DNA of 64,000 bases from Castellaniella ginsengisoli (GTDB lineage: Bacteria > Pseudomonadota > Gammaproteobacteria > Burkholderiales > Burkholderiaceae_B), in NCBI RefSeq assembly GCF_039523235.1, contig NZ_BAAAEX010000008.1. The stretch is one strand, 5' to 3'. Numbering within the stretch: the stretch's first letter is position 1; the number at the start of each line of letters is the position of its first letter. Positions 26,121 through 34,822 of the stretch are shown here, piece after piece. The notes beneath the pieces were generated by a model. It saw only the letters and a program-made list of their open reading frames with translations. It was not told the origin of the DNA and ran no database searches. A program made the translations under genes and the position numbers.

Positions 26121-27038
26121 TCAGGCGCCGGCGAACTGGGTCATCGCCGCCCGCATCTCCTCGGGCCCCACATCCCGCACATGCGTCGCAATCGACCAGC
26201 GATGCCCATACGGATCCTGGACCACGCCATAGCGATCGCCCCAGAACATATCGGCCGGCGGCATCACCGCCGTGGCGCCCGCCTGGATGGCCCGCTCGAA
26301 TGCCGCGTCCGCGTCGGCCACATACAGATGCAAGAATACCGGCGTGCCTCCCAGCGTGACGGGACTGCTGGCCTGGCGGGCGGGCGCTTCCTCCGTCAGC
26401 ATCACGGCGGAGCCGCCGATCCATAAGCAGCCATGCGCCAGCTTGCCGTCCGGGCCGTCCAGCCGGACGGCCCCATGGGCCCCGAACGCGCGCTGGTAGA
26501 AGTCGATCGCGCCGGCCGCATCCCGGCAGACCAGATGCGGCGTCACCGCATGCATGTCGACGGGCACTGGAGACGGTCCCGCCGCCGCATCGGGAGACAG
26601 CCCCATGAGCGCCTTGCCGGACTTCGGATCGAAGGGAAAAGAGAAATGCTCGTGAGCGATGACCCAACGGCCGGCCTCTCGCCGGAAACCGGTGGTCATG
26701 CGGCTCCAGGCGCTGTTTCCGCCCCCATCCCCGCACCCGTCGGCCTCGCAGGCCAGCAACGCATGCGCATAGCCCAGGTCGTCCGCAGCCTGGATGTCCA
26801 GGTCCCGGAACGTGAAGCGCACACCGCCCGGACACATCTGCAGGCATGTCTTCCAATGGGCCAGGTAGCGGTCCCGCCCCTCGAAGCGCAGCGCCATGAT
26901 GGCATCGTAGGCGACCACATCCTGCGCGTAGCAGGCGGCAAGCGCCTCCAGGTCCTGCCGGCCCACCGCCGCCACCCACTCGTCCAGCACCTGCCGGATG
27001 GCGGTCTGCGCATCGTGTGCCTTTTCCTTGCTTTCCAT
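26121..27038 (-). CDS. Fused SnoaL-like (DUF4440/SgcJ-type) and PhnB-like VOC domain protein
   Basis: The protein has 305 residues. Residues ~5-145 form an NTF2/SnoaL-like domain (VLDEWVAAVGRQDLEALAACYAQDVVAYDAI, ending WVIAHEHFSFPFD). This type is usually a stand-alone ketosteroid-isomerase-like protein. Residues ~165-300 form a glyoxalase/VOC domain of the PhnB-like type (TPHLVCRDAAGAIDFYQRAFG, then MFWGDRYGVVQDPYGHRWSIAT). Usual relatives have one domain or the other, so this is a natural fusion. It is divergent from the HxlR regulator, with a perfect inverted repeat over the likely promoter (-10 TATAGT on the minus strand at 27116-27121). The substrate is unknown; detoxification of a small electrophile is a guess. 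Confidence 0.82.
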   Translation of the reverse strand: MESKEKAHDAQTAIRQVLDEWVAAVGRQDLEALAACYAQDVVAYDAIMALRFEGRDRYLAHWKTCLQMCPGGVRFTFRDLDIQAADDLGYAHALLACEADGCGDGGGNSAWSRMTTGFRREAGRWVIAHEHFSFPFDPKSGKALMGLSPDAAAGPSPVPVDMHAVTPHLVCRDAAGAIDFYQRAFGAHGAVRLDGPDGKLAHGCLWIGGSAVMLTEEAPARQASSPVTLGGTPVFLHLYVADADAAFERAIQAGATAVMPPADMFWGDRYGVVQDPYGHRWSIATHVRDVGPEEMRAAMTQFAGA

Positions 27039-27129
27039 ACCCGTCTCCTGCTTGCGGCCGCTCGTCCGCTGGTTGCGGGAATCGCACCACGCGCGGCGGC
27101 TCGTCCATCCGGCGCACTATACCATTGTT

Positions 27130-27169
27130 TAATCCTAAAAAATAACTGACAAATTGTTTTTTAGGATTA
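27130..27169. promoter_or_regulatory. Perfect 13-bp inverted repeat, candidate HxlR operator
   Basis: TAATCCTAAAAAA (27130-27142) and TTTTTTAGGATTA (27157-27169) are exact complements around a 14-base spacer, in the divergent region between the SnoaL-VOC gene and the HxlR regulator. One half-site lies between the likely -10 (27116-27121) and -35 area of the minus-strand gene; the other abuts the regulator start. This is the expected place for autoregulation and control of the neighbour. Confidence 0.7.
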
Positions 27170-27188
27170 CATGATAAGATGCTCTTTC

Positions 27189-27851
27189 ATGAGTACAAAG
27201 AGAAGTTATGCCGATGGCTGCGCCGCCGCCCACGCCCTCGATCTGATCGGCGAGCGCTGGGCGCTGCTCATCGTGCGCGAATTGATCCTCGGCCCGAAAC
27301 GGTTCACGGACCTGCGGACCGGCCTGGGCCGCATCAGCGCCAACGTGCTCACCCAGCGGCTGGCCGAGTTGGAAGCCGCCGCCATCATCGTCCGGCGCCG
27401 CCTGCCTCCGCCAGGGGGCATGGCCTACGACCTGTCCGCCTGGGGCCGTGAGCTGGAACCCATCCTCCTGCAACTGGTCCGCTGGGGCGTGCGTTCGCCC
27501 GGTTTCGTGCGCGGCGCCCCGCTGAATGTAGACGCCATGGTGCTTTCCATGCGCGCACTGTTCGCGCCCGGCGCGGGCGCCGGCCCGGAAACCCGGATTC
27601 TGCTGATCCTGGACGGCCAGCCTTTCTCCGCCCAGATCGCGTCGGGCCGCCTGGACATCCACAGGCAGGGGCCGGCCGACCCGGCGCCCGAGGCCACGCT
27701 GGAGACCTCCCCCACGACCTTGCTGCACCTGGCCTACGGTGCGGCGGATCCCGATGACGCCATCGCCTCGGGCCAGGCGCGAGTCTGCGGCGAACGGCCC
27801 GCTCTGGATCGCTTCCTGGGATGCTTCCAGGTTCCCGATCCCGCGGCCTGA
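27189..27851 (+). CDS. HxlR-family winged-helix transcriptional regulator
   Basis: The protein has 220 residues from the ATG at 27189; an in-frame ATG at 27171 with AGGA upstream is an alternative. The N-terminal HxlR domain has ALDLIGERWALLIVRELILGPKRF (residues ~14-37) and the recognition region LGRISANVLTQRLAELEAA followed by the wing RRRLPPPGGMAYDLSAWG. The C-terminal half carries an extra SCP2-like domain (LILDGQPFSAQIASGRLDI), which is longer than in minimal HxlR proteins and may bind a lipid-like ligand. It is divergent from the SnoaL-VOC gene and flanked by the perfect inverted repeat. Confidence 0.88.
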   Translation: MSTKRSYADGCAAAHALDLIGERWALLIVRELILGPKRFTDLRTGLGRISANVLTQRLAELEAAAIIVRRRLPPPGGMAYDLSAWGRELEPILLQLVRWGVRSPGFVRGAPLNVDAMVLSMRALFAPGAGAGPETRILLILDGQPFSAQIASGRLDIHRQGPADPAPEATLETSPTTLLHLAYGAADPDDAIASGQARVCGERPALDRFLGCFQVPDPAA

Positions 27852-27913
27852 ACCCGGCCGCCCCCTGGCGCGTGGTTTACACTGGCGCGCATGTTTTCAC
27901 GGAGAATCGCGTC

Positions 27914-28423
27914 ATGCCGCCAGCCCCCCCCATCCGCCTGGTCGTCGCCTACACCGACACACGCGTGATCGGCCTCGACGGCGGCATGCCCTGGCATCTG
28001 CCCGCCGATCTGGCGCACTTCAAGCGCAGCACGCTGGGCCACCCCATCGTCATGGGACGCAAGACCTGGCTGTCCCTGGGGCGCCCCCTGCCCGGGCGCC
28101 GCAATCTCGTACTGAGCCGCGACCCGGATTTTTCCGCACCCGGCGCCGAATGCCACGCCTCGCTCGAGGCTGCTTTGGCCAGTTGCGCGCAGGCGGACCG
28201 CATCTGCGTCATCGGCGGCGAACAGATCTTCCGCCTGGCCTTGCCCCTGGCCGACGAACTGATCGCCACTGAAATCCACGCCGATCTGGGCGGCGACACC
28301 TGGTTTCCCCCGCTGCCCGAGGGGCATTGGCAGGAAACCGAACGGCTGCCCCAGCCCCCGGAAAACGGCCTGGCCTACGATTTCGTCACCTACCGGCGCA
28401 TTCCGGGCACGAAGGCCGCCTGA
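27914..28423 (+). CDS. folA: Dihydrofolate reductase FolA
   Basis: The enzyme reduces dihydrofolate to tetrahydrofolate with NADPH. It has 169 residues from the ATG at 27914 with GGAG 9-12 bases upstream. The signature VIGLDGGMPWHLPADLAHFK contains the catalytic Asp in the LPADL segment. IVMGRKTWLSLG, RRNLVLSRDPDF and VIGGEQIFRLAL are the cofactor and fold motifs. An upstream in-frame ATG at 27821 overlaps the HxlR gene and is not supported. Confidence 0.96.
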   Translation: MPPAPPIRLVVAYTDTRVIGLDGGMPWHLPADLAHFKRSTLGHPIVMGRKTWLSLGRPLPGRRNLVLSRDPDFSAPGAECHASLEAALASCAQADRICVIGGEQIFRLALPLADELIATEIHADLGGDTWFPPLPEGHWQETERLPQPPENGLAYDFVTYRRIPGTKAA

Positions 28424-28472
28424 ACGCGCCGGGCCCCCCGGCCGCGGACCGCTCAGACGGGAGATGCCGGCA

Positions 28473-28691
28473 TCAGCCGCCGGCGGACGCTTTGGCGCGC
28501 GCACGGATCGCCGTCACCGGTTCTCCCGCGATCCCCCAGTTGTCGGTATCGACTTCCTCGATCACCACGAACGTGGTCTTGGGGTTCTTGCCCAGCACGT
28601 CCACCAGCAGTTGGGTGGCGCCCTCGATCAGGCGCGCCTTCTGCTCGACGGTGGCCCCCTCACGGGTGATCTTGATGTTGACGTACGGCAT
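28473..28691 (-). CDS. 4-oxalocrotonate tautomerase family protein
   Basis: The product is a 72-residue tautomerase with the N-terminal catalytic proline right after Met1 (MPYVNIKITREG), the family fold segment KARLIEGATQLLVDVLGKNP, and VVIEEVDTDNWGI. AGGAG precedes the ATG at 28691. Such proteins form hexamers and tautomerise enol/keto acids, but here no aromatic-degradation genes are adjacent, so the true substrate is open. Confidence 0.92.
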   Translation of the reverse strand: MPYVNIKITREGATVEQKARLIEGATQLLVDVLGKNPKTTFVVIEEVDTDNWGIAGEPVTAIRARAKASAGG

Positions 28692-28723
28692 GGTGCGGTC
28701 TCCTGAATGAAAAAATGAGGAAT

Positions 28724-28763
28724 AAAAAAACCCGGCGGTCCGCGCAACGCGAAACCCGCCGGG
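28724..28763 (-). terminator. Rho-independent terminator of the gcv operon
   Basis: On the minus strand CCCGCCGG (28756-28763) pairs with its complement (28731-28738) across an 18-base interval that itself contains CGCG/CGCG, and it is followed by seven T residues (28724-28730). It lies 50 bases past the gcvP stop. Confidence 0.85.
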
Positions 28764-28812
28764 GGGGCATGTGGCCGGTCCGGCCCTCGAAAGGCCGGAC
28801 CTGGATCAGCGG

Positions 28813-31692
28813 TCAGGCCGTGACGGGTTCGGCGGCGTAGGACTCCATCGGCGGGCAGGCGCAACTGAGGTTGCGGTCCCCCCAGGCATTATCCACCCGC
28901 GCGACCGGCGGCCAGTACTTGCGGTCCGCCATGCCGGGCAGCGGGAAGGCGGCCTGCTCGCGCGTGTACGGATGCGTCCAGTCCTGCACCAGCAGCGTGG
29001 CCGCCGGATGCGGGGCGTTGACCAGCAGATTGTCGTCGGCCGGCTGCTCGCCGCGCTCGACGGCGGCGATCTCCTGGCGGATGGCGATCATGGCGGCAAT
29101 GAAGCGATCCAGCTCTTCGAGGCCCTCGGACTCGGTGGGTTCGACCATCAGCGTGCCGGCCACCGGGAAGCTCATGGTGGGCGCATGGAAGCCATAATCC
29201 ATCAAGCGCTTGGCGATGTCCTCGGCGCCGATGCCGCTGGCGTCCTTGATCGGCCGGATGTCCAGGATGCACTCGTGCGCCACGCGGCCGTTGACCCCGG
29301 CGTACAGGATGGGATAGTGCGGCGCCAGGCGCGTGGCCAGGTAGTTCGCGTTCAGGATCGCGACCTGAGTGGCGCGGCGCAGGCCTTCGGCTCCCATCAT
29401 CATGATGTACAGCGTCGAGATCGGCAGGATGCTGGCCGAGCCGAAGGGCGCGGCCGACACCGGGCCCGGCTGGCCCGCCGGCAGGCGGCCGTCTTCGCCC
29501 ACCATGCCGGGCAGGTACGGCGCCAGGTGCGCGCGCACCGCCACCGGGCCGACGCCCGGGCCGCCGCCGCCGTGAGGAATGCAGAAGGTCTTGTGCAGGT
29601 TCAGGTGCGACACATCGGAGCCGAAGCGGCCCGGCTGGGCCACGCCCACCATGGCGTTCATGTTGGCGCCGTCCAGGTAGACCTGGCCGCCGGCCTCGTG
29701 AATCAGATCGCAGATTTCCGTGACCGTGGTCTCGAACACGCCATGCGTGGACGGATAGGTGATCATCAAGGCGGCCAGCCGGTCGCCGACCTCGGCGATG
29801 CGGGCGCGCAGATCGGCCATGTCGATGTTGCCGTTGTCATCGGATGCCACCACCACCACGTCCATGCCCGCCAGATGGGCCGAGGCCGGATTGGTTCCGT
29901 GCGCCGATGCGGGAATCAGGCAGACGTTGCGCTGGTGCTCGCCGTTGGCCTGGTGATAGCCGCGAATCGCCAGCAGGCCGGCGAATTCGCCCTGGGCGCC
30001 GGAATTGGGCTGCAGGCTGACGCGGTCGTAGCCGGTGATCTCGCACAGCGCGGCGCACAGCCGCTCGATCATTTCCTGGTAGCCCTGCGCCTGGCCGGCG
30101 GGAGCGAACGGGTGCATGTGGCTGAATTCAGGCCAGGTGACGGGAATCATTTCCGCCGTGGCGTTGAGCTTCATGGTGCAGGAGCCCAGCGGAATCATGG
30201 TGCGGTCCAGGGCCAGGTCCTTGTCGGCCAGGGCGCGCAGATAACGCAGCATGTCGGTCTCGGATTTCACGCGCGAGAAGGCGGGATGCGCCAGGATGGC
30301 GCCCTGGCGGCGCAGGGCGGCCGGGATGCCGTCGGCTTCGGCCGAGAAGTCGGGGGCGACGCGCGACACGCCCATGCCGGCCGCCAGGGCGCCGATCAGG
30401 GTCTCGATGTCCTGGGCATCGACGGTTTCATCCAGCGACAGGGCGACGTGGGTGTCGTCCACACGGCGCAGGTTCATGCCGCCGTCGACTGCCGCGTCCA
30501 GCACCGCCTGCGTGCGGGCGCCGGTTTCCAGATGCAGGGTGTCGAAAAAAGTATCGTTGCAGACCGTCAGCCCCATGGCGCGCAGGGCGCCGGCCAGTCG
30601 GGCGGTGTGCGCCGCCACGCGCCGGGCGATGCGCGCAATGCCCTGGGGGCCGTGCCAGACGGCATACATGGCGGCCATCACGGCCAGCAGCACCTGCGCG
30701 GTGCAGATGTTGGACGTGGCCTTCTCGCGGCGGATGTGCTGCTCGCGCGTCTGCAGCGCCAGCCGCAGGGCCTGTTCGCCGCGCGCATCCTGGGAGACGC
30801 CCACCAGGCGGCCCGGCAGGTTGCGCTTGTAGGCGTCCTTGCACGCCATGAAACCGGCGTGCGGGCCGCCGTAGCCCATGGGCACGCCGAAGCGCTGGGC
30901 CGAGCCGACCGCAATGTCGGCGCCCCATTCGCCCGGCGGCGTCAGCAGCGCCAGGGCCAGCAAGTCCGTCGCCACGGCAACGATGGCGCCGGCGGCATGG
31001 GCCTGCTCGGCGAGCGCGCGATAATCGGCCACGCCGCCCAGGCTGTGCGGGTACTGCAGCAGCACGCCGTAGCAGTCCGGCAGGCCATCGGCCTCATCGC
31101 CGACCACCAGTTCGATGCCCAGCCCGGCTGCGCGCGTGCGCAGGACTTCAAGGGTCTGGGGATGGACGTGGGCAGAGACGAAGAAACGGTCGGACTTGGC
31201 GCGCGAGACGCGGCGCGCCAGCGTCATGGCCTCGGCCGCCGCCGTGCCTTCGTCCAGCAGCGACGAGTTGGCGATATCCAGCCCCGTCAGATCGGAGATC
31301 ATGGTCTGGTAGATCAACAGGGCTTCGAGGCGGCCCTGGGAGATTTCCGGCTGGTACGGCGTGTAGGCGGTGTACCAGGCGGGATTCTCCAGGATGTTGC
31401 GCAGGATCACGTGCGGCACGTAGGTGCCGTAGTAGCCCTGGCCGATATAGCTGCGCAGGACCTGGTTGCGGCCGGCGATGGTTTTCAGGTCCGCCAGGGC
31501 CTCGACCTCGCTCATCGGACCGGGCAGGTCCAGATACGGGGCTTCGGACAGGATGTTTTCCGGCACGACCTCGCGGATCAGGGCGTCCAGGCTGGTGGCG
31601 CCGATGGCCGCCAGCATGGCGCGCTGGTCGGCTTCGGACGGCCCGATGTGGCGGGCGATGAATTCGGAATGCGTGGCGGAATCGCGCGGCAT
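28813..31692 (-). CDS. gcvP: Glycine dehydrogenase (decarboxylating), P protein
   Basis: The PLP-dependent P protein decarboxylates glycine and transfers aminomethyl to the lipoyl arm of GcvH. It has 959 residues from an ATG at 31692 with GGAG upstream. It is the fused form with both half-domains. The PLP lysine is in HLNLHKTFCIPHGGGGPG (near residue 701), preceded by NAMVGVAQPG. The N-terminal half shows FLSxNILS-like and GQGYYGTYVPHVILRNILENP motifs. It is last in gcvT-gcvH-gcvP; 54 bases separate it from gcvH. Confidence 0.97.
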   Translation of the reverse strand: MPRDSATHSEFIARHIGPSEADQRAMLAAIGATSLDALIREVVPENILSEAPYLDLPGPMSEVEALADLKTIAGRNQVLRSYIGQGYYGTYVPHVILRNILENPAWYTAYTPYQPEISQGRLEALLIYQTMISDLTGLDIANSSLLDEGTAAAEAMTLARRVSRAKSDRFFVSAHVHPQTLEVLRTRAAGLGIELVVGDEADGLPDCYGVLLQYPHSLGGVADYRALAEQAHAAGAIVAVATDLLALALLTPPGEWGADIAVGSAQRFGVPMGYGGPHAGFMACKDAYKRNLPGRLVGVSQDARGEQALRLALQTREQHIRREKATSNICTAQVLLAVMAAMYAVWHGPQGIARIARRVAAHTARLAGALRAMGLTVCNDTFFDTLHLETGARTQAVLDAAVDGGMNLRRVDDTHVALSLDETVDAQDIETLIGALAAGMGVSRVAPDFSAEADGIPAALRRQGAILAHPAFSRVKSETDMLRYLRALADKDLALDRTMIPLGSCTMKLNATAEMIPVTWPEFSHMHPFAPAGQAQGYQEMIERLCAALCEITGYDRVSLQPNSGAQGEFAGLLAIRGYHQANGEHQRNVCLIPASAHGTNPASAHLAGMDVVVVASDDNGNIDMADLRARIAEVGDRLAALMITYPSTHGVFETTVTEICDLIHEAGGQVYLDGANMNAMVGVAQPGRFGSDVSHLNLHKTFCIPHGGGGPGVGPVAVRAHLAPYLPGMVGEDGRLPAGQPGPVSAAPFGSASILPISTLYIMMMGAEGLRRATQVAILNANYLATRLAPHYPILYAGVNGRVAHECILDIRPIKDASGIGAEDIAKRLMDYGFHAPTMSFPVAGTLMVEPTESEGLEELDRFIAAMIAIRQEIAAVERGEQPADDNLLVNAPHPAATLLVQDWTHPYTREQAAFPLPGMADRKYWPPVARVDNAWGDRNLSCACPPMESYAAEPVTA

Positions 31693-31746
31693 GGAGTGCT
31701 CCAGGGTAAAACCGTGTGAATCAGTGGATGAGGGGCGCGGCGCGGA

Positions 31747-32118
31747 TCAGGCCTGGGCCTCGTAGGCGGCGGCATCCATCAGGCCATCGACGTCGGCGGC
31801 GTTGTCAGGCTTGATCTTGAAGATCCATTGCTCGTAGGCGGCTTCGTTGATCAGGGCGGGCTGGTCGTTGAGGGCTTCGTTGAAGGCGACGATCTCGCCG
31901 GACACCGGTGCGTAGATGTCGGACGCGGCCTTGACGGATTCGACCACGGCTGCGGTATCGCCGGCAGCCAGATGCGCGCCCACTTGAACGTCGCCGACGA
32001 AGACCAGGTCGCCGAGCTGATCCTGAGCGTCGTCGGTAATGCCGACCAGGAAGCAATCGCCGTCGGCCTTGACCCATTCGTGGGAGGCCGTGTATTTGCG
32101 GTCGTTGGGAATGGACAT
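31747..32118 (-). CDS. gcvH: Glycine cleavage system H protein
   Basis: This is the lipoyl carrier of the glycine cleavage complex, 123 residues. The lipoylated lysine is Lys63 in ESVKAASDIYAPVSGE. Motifs YTASHEWVKADG and VGITDDAQDQLGDLVFV are typical. It lies between gcvT and gcvP on the minus strand and is under the same glycine riboswitch. Confidence 0.97.
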   Translation of the reverse strand: MSIPNDRKYTASHEWVKADGDCFLVGITDDAQDQLGDLVFVGDVQVGAHLAAGDTAAVVESVKAASDIYAPVSGEIVAFNEALNDQPALINEAAYEQWIFKIKPDNAADVDGLMDAAAYEAQA

Positions 32119-32163
32119 GATGTACCCCGTTTCAGTGGTGGAGAGAGGAAGGAAAAAACCCGG

Positions 32164-33246
32164 TCAGACCAAAGCCTGCCCGTTGCGCACAAAGGGCGGG
32201 CGCACGATCTCGGCGGGCAGCCACTTGCCGCGGATCTCGACCTCGACCCGGTCGCCCGGCGCCGAGCCGGCCGGCACGCGGGCCAGACCGATGGAAAAGC
32301 CCAGTGTGGGCGCCATGGTGCCGCTGGTGAGCTCGCCTTCGCCCTGGGCGGTGCGGACCTTCATGTGGCTGCGCATGATGCCGCGATCCAGCAGCTTCAG
32401 GCCGACCAGTTCGCGGGCCTTCGAAGCGGATTCCAGGGCGCTGCGGCCGATGAAGTCGCGTTGCGCGTCTTTGAGCGAAACCGTCCAGCCCAAGCCGGAC
32501 TCCAGGGGATGGACGGTTTCGTCCATATCCTGGCCGTAAAGGTTCATGCCGGCTTCAAGGCGCAAGGTGTCGCGCGCGCCCAGGCCGCAGGGCCGCACCC
32601 CGGCCTGCGCCAGGGCGTCCCAGAAAGCCTTGACGGCGGTGGCGGACAGAACGATCTCGAAGCCGTCCTCGCCGGTATAGCCCGTGCGCGCCACCAGCGT
32701 GTTCTCGTCGATCAGCGTGCCGGTGAAAGGCTTGAGGTCTTGCGTGGCGGGCTTCCAGTCGGGATGCACGGACCAGACGGCCTCGCGGGCCTGGGGGCCC
32801 TGGACGGCCACCATGGACAGGTCGCGGCGGGCGGTGATCGTGACGCCGAAGGGCTCGGCCTGCTGGCGCATCCAGGCAAGGTCCTTGTCGGCCGTGCCGG
32901 CATTGACGACGATGCGCCAACGGTCGGAGGCGAAGAAATAGACGATCAGATCGTCGATGACGCCGCCATCGGGGCGCAACATGCAGGAATACAGGGCCTT
33001 GCCCGGCGCGCCGGCGATCTTGGCCACGTCGTTGGCCAGCAGGTGGCGCAGGAAATCGGGGGCGGACGCGCCCGCGACGTCGACGTTGAGCATGTGGGAG
33101 ACGTCGAACATGCCGGCGGCGCGGCGCACGGCATGGTGCTCTTCGATCTGGGAGCCATAGGCCAGGGGCATGTCCCAGCCGCCGAAGTCGACGATCTTGG
33201 CGCCCAGGGCGACGTGGGTTTCGTACAGGGGGGTTTGCGCGGGCAT
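32164..33246 (-). CDS. gcvT: Aminomethyltransferase, glycine cleavage T protein
   Basis: The T protein transfers the one-carbon unit to tetrahydrofolate and releases ammonia. It has 360 residues from the ATG at 33246 with GGAGT upstream. The N-terminus reads TPLYETHVALGAKIVDFGGW. Folate-site features include MFDVSHMLNVDVAG and RTGYTGEDGFEI; the C-terminal barrel ends KGKWLPAEI-like. It is first in the gcv operon, directly downstream of the tandem glycine aptamers. Confidence 0.96.
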   Translation of the reverse strand: MPAQTPLYETHVALGAKIVDFGGWDMPLAYGSQIEEHHAVRRAAGMFDVSHMLNVDVAGASAPDFLRHLLANDVAKIAGAPGKALYSCMLRPDGGVIDDLIVYFFASDRWRIVVNAGTADKDLAWMRQQAEPFGVTITARRDLSMVAVQGPQAREAVWSVHPDWKPATQDLKPFTGTLIDENTLVARTGYTGEDGFEIVLSATAVKAFWDALAQAGVRPCGLGARDTLRLEAGMNLYGQDMDETVHPLESGLGWTVSLKDAQRDFIGRSALESASKARELVGLKLLDRGIMRSHMKVRTAQGEGELTSGTMAPTLGFSIGLARVPAGSAPGDRVEVEIRGKWLPAEIVRPPFVRNGQALV

Positions 33247-33295
33247 GGAAACTCCGGACGATAAAAGGGGCGGCGGGAATGCCGGCAGCGCCCTT

Positions 33296-33498
33296 CTGTC
33301 CTTTTGCCTGAGAGTTGCCCCGCACTGCAGGGGTTCACCTTCGGCGCCCGCACCCGGATCGGGGAGCGGATCTCTCCAGAATGCTGCGATGCGATGACGG
33401 CATCATGCGGGTGGTACGGGGTGCCTGAGCGATTCCGGGCGAATTGCGCCTTCGGCGGCCGCACCCGGTACGCGGGGGCGGCGCTCTCCCACCCGCAT
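33296..33498 (-). ncRNA. Tandem glycine riboswitch (gcvT leader)
   Basis: On the minus strand two glycine aptamers lie in series before gcvT. Aptamer 1 (about 33498-33405) has P1 ATGCGGGT/ACCCGCAT (33405-33412 with 33491-33498), GGGAGAG, CCGCCGAAGGCGCAA and CGCTCAGGCA. Aptamer 2 (about 33385-33296) has GGAGAG, CGCCGAAGG and CTCTCAGGCAAAAGGAC. These are the conserved cores of the class. Binding of glycine normally turns the downstream cleavage operon on. Confidence 0.93.
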
Positions 33499-33571
33499 CG
33501 GGTGACAGCAAGGATGAAGCATACTCTGAAACGGAGCGATTCAACAATCGCCTCGAAACCATGGCAAGGTT

Positions 33572-34756
33572 TCAGATGAATCCTTGTTCCCGCCAGCGGG
33601 CGCGCACCCCCTCGTCCACCCCCAAACGATCAAGCACCGCGTCGGTGTGCTCCCCCAGGACGGGCGCCCGCGACTGGATGCCGCCCGGAGTGGCGGACAA
33701 CTTCGGCACGATGCCCGGCACCTGGCACGGCGTGCCGTCGGGCAACGGCTGGTCCAGGATCATGTCGCGCGCGCGGTAGTGCGGGTCGGCGGCGATGTCG
33801 GCAATGTCGTAGATACGCCCGGCCGGGATGCGCGCCGCGTTCAGGATTTCCAGCACTTCATCCTGGGTGCGTTGCGCGGCCCAGTCGCCGATGGCGCCAT
33901 CGATGTCGGCCACCCGGGCCACGCGGCCGGCATTGTGCGCCAGACCGGGATCGTCTCCCAGGTCCGTCCGGCCGATCGCCTGCATCAGGCGACGGAAGAT
34001 GCTGTCGCCGTTGCCCGCGATCAGCACGTAGCCATCGCGGCAGGCGTAGGCGTTGCTGGGCGCGATGCCCGGCAGGCTGCTGCCGGCCGGCTGGCGGACT
34101 TCGCCGAACACGGCGTATTCGGGCAACAGGCTTTCCATCATGTTGAACACCGACTCGTACAGCGCCACGTCGACCATCTGGCCCACGCCGTCGCGGTCGC
34201 GCGCCCGCAGGGCCAACAACACGCCGATGACGCCGTGCAAGGCCGACAGGGAATCGCCGATGGATACGCCCACGCGCACCGGCGTGCGCCCCGGCTCGCC
34301 GCTGAGATGGCGCAGGCCGCCCATGGCCTCGGCGACCACGCCGAAGCCGGGCCGGTCGCGGTAGGGGCCCGTCTGGCCGTAGCCCGACACGCGCAGCATG
34401 ACCAGGCGCGGATTGACGGCACGCAAGTCGTCCCAACCCAGGCCCCAGGATTCCAGGGTACCGGGCTTGAAGTTCTCGACCACCACGTCGCATTCGGCCG
34501 CCAGGCGGCGCACGACGGCCTGGATTTCCGGCTGGCGCAGATCCAGGGTCACCGATTGCTTGTTGCGTGACTGCACCTGCCACCAGACCGAGGTGCCCTC
34601 GTGCAGCAGCCGCCAGTTGCGCAGGGGATCGCCCTGACCGGGCGGCTCGATCTTGATGACCTCGGCGCCGAATTCGCCCAGCATCTTGGCGGCGAACGGC
34701 CCGGCGATGAGCTGGCCCATTTCCAGGACCCGGATGCCGTCCAGGGGTTTACGCAT
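33572..34756 (-). CDS. CaiB/BaiF-type CoA-transferase (class III)
   Basis: The protein has 394 residues. Class III CoA-transferases move CoA between carboxylic acids through a mixed anhydride on a conserved Asp. The N-terminus PLDGIRVLEMGQLIAGPFAAKMLGEFGAEVIKIEPP is diagnostic, with NKQSVTLDLRQPE and VVVENFKPGTLESWGLG following. The expected Asp lies in the SIGDSLSALHG region. The substrate acid cannot be read from context; the gene stands alone, between the glycine riboswitch and an oxidoreductase on the same strand. Confidence 0.92.
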   Translation of the reverse strand: MRKPLDGIRVLEMGQLIAGPFAAKMLGEFGAEVIKIEPPGQGDPLRNWRLLHEGTSVWWQVQSRNKQSVTLDLRQPEIQAVVRRLAAECDVVVENFKPGTLESWGLGWDDLRAVNPRLVMLRVSGYGQTGPYRDRPGFGVVAEAMGGLRHLSGEPGRTPVRVGVSIGDSLSALHGVIGVLLALRARDRDGVGQMVDVALYESVFNMMESLLPEYAVFGEVRQPAGSSLPGIAPSNAYACRDGYVLIAGNGDSIFRRLMQAIGRTDLGDDPGLAHNAGRVARVADIDGAIGDWAAQRTQDEVLEILNAARIPAGRIYDIADIAADPHYRARDMILDQPLPDGTPCQVPGIVPKLSATPGGIQSRAPVLGEHTDAVLDRLGVDEGVRARWREQGFI

Positions 34757-34822
34757 GATTGTCCTCCGAAACTGTCTGGCCGATTCTATCGCCCCAGGCG
34801 CGCGACACGCGCCCTCGCCGCC

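Noticed and set aside
28771..31719. 982-codon plus-strand open frame
   Set aside because: It is exactly antisense to gcvP; long open frames opposite GC-rich genes are expected, and the translation is Arg/Gly/His-rich without any family motif.
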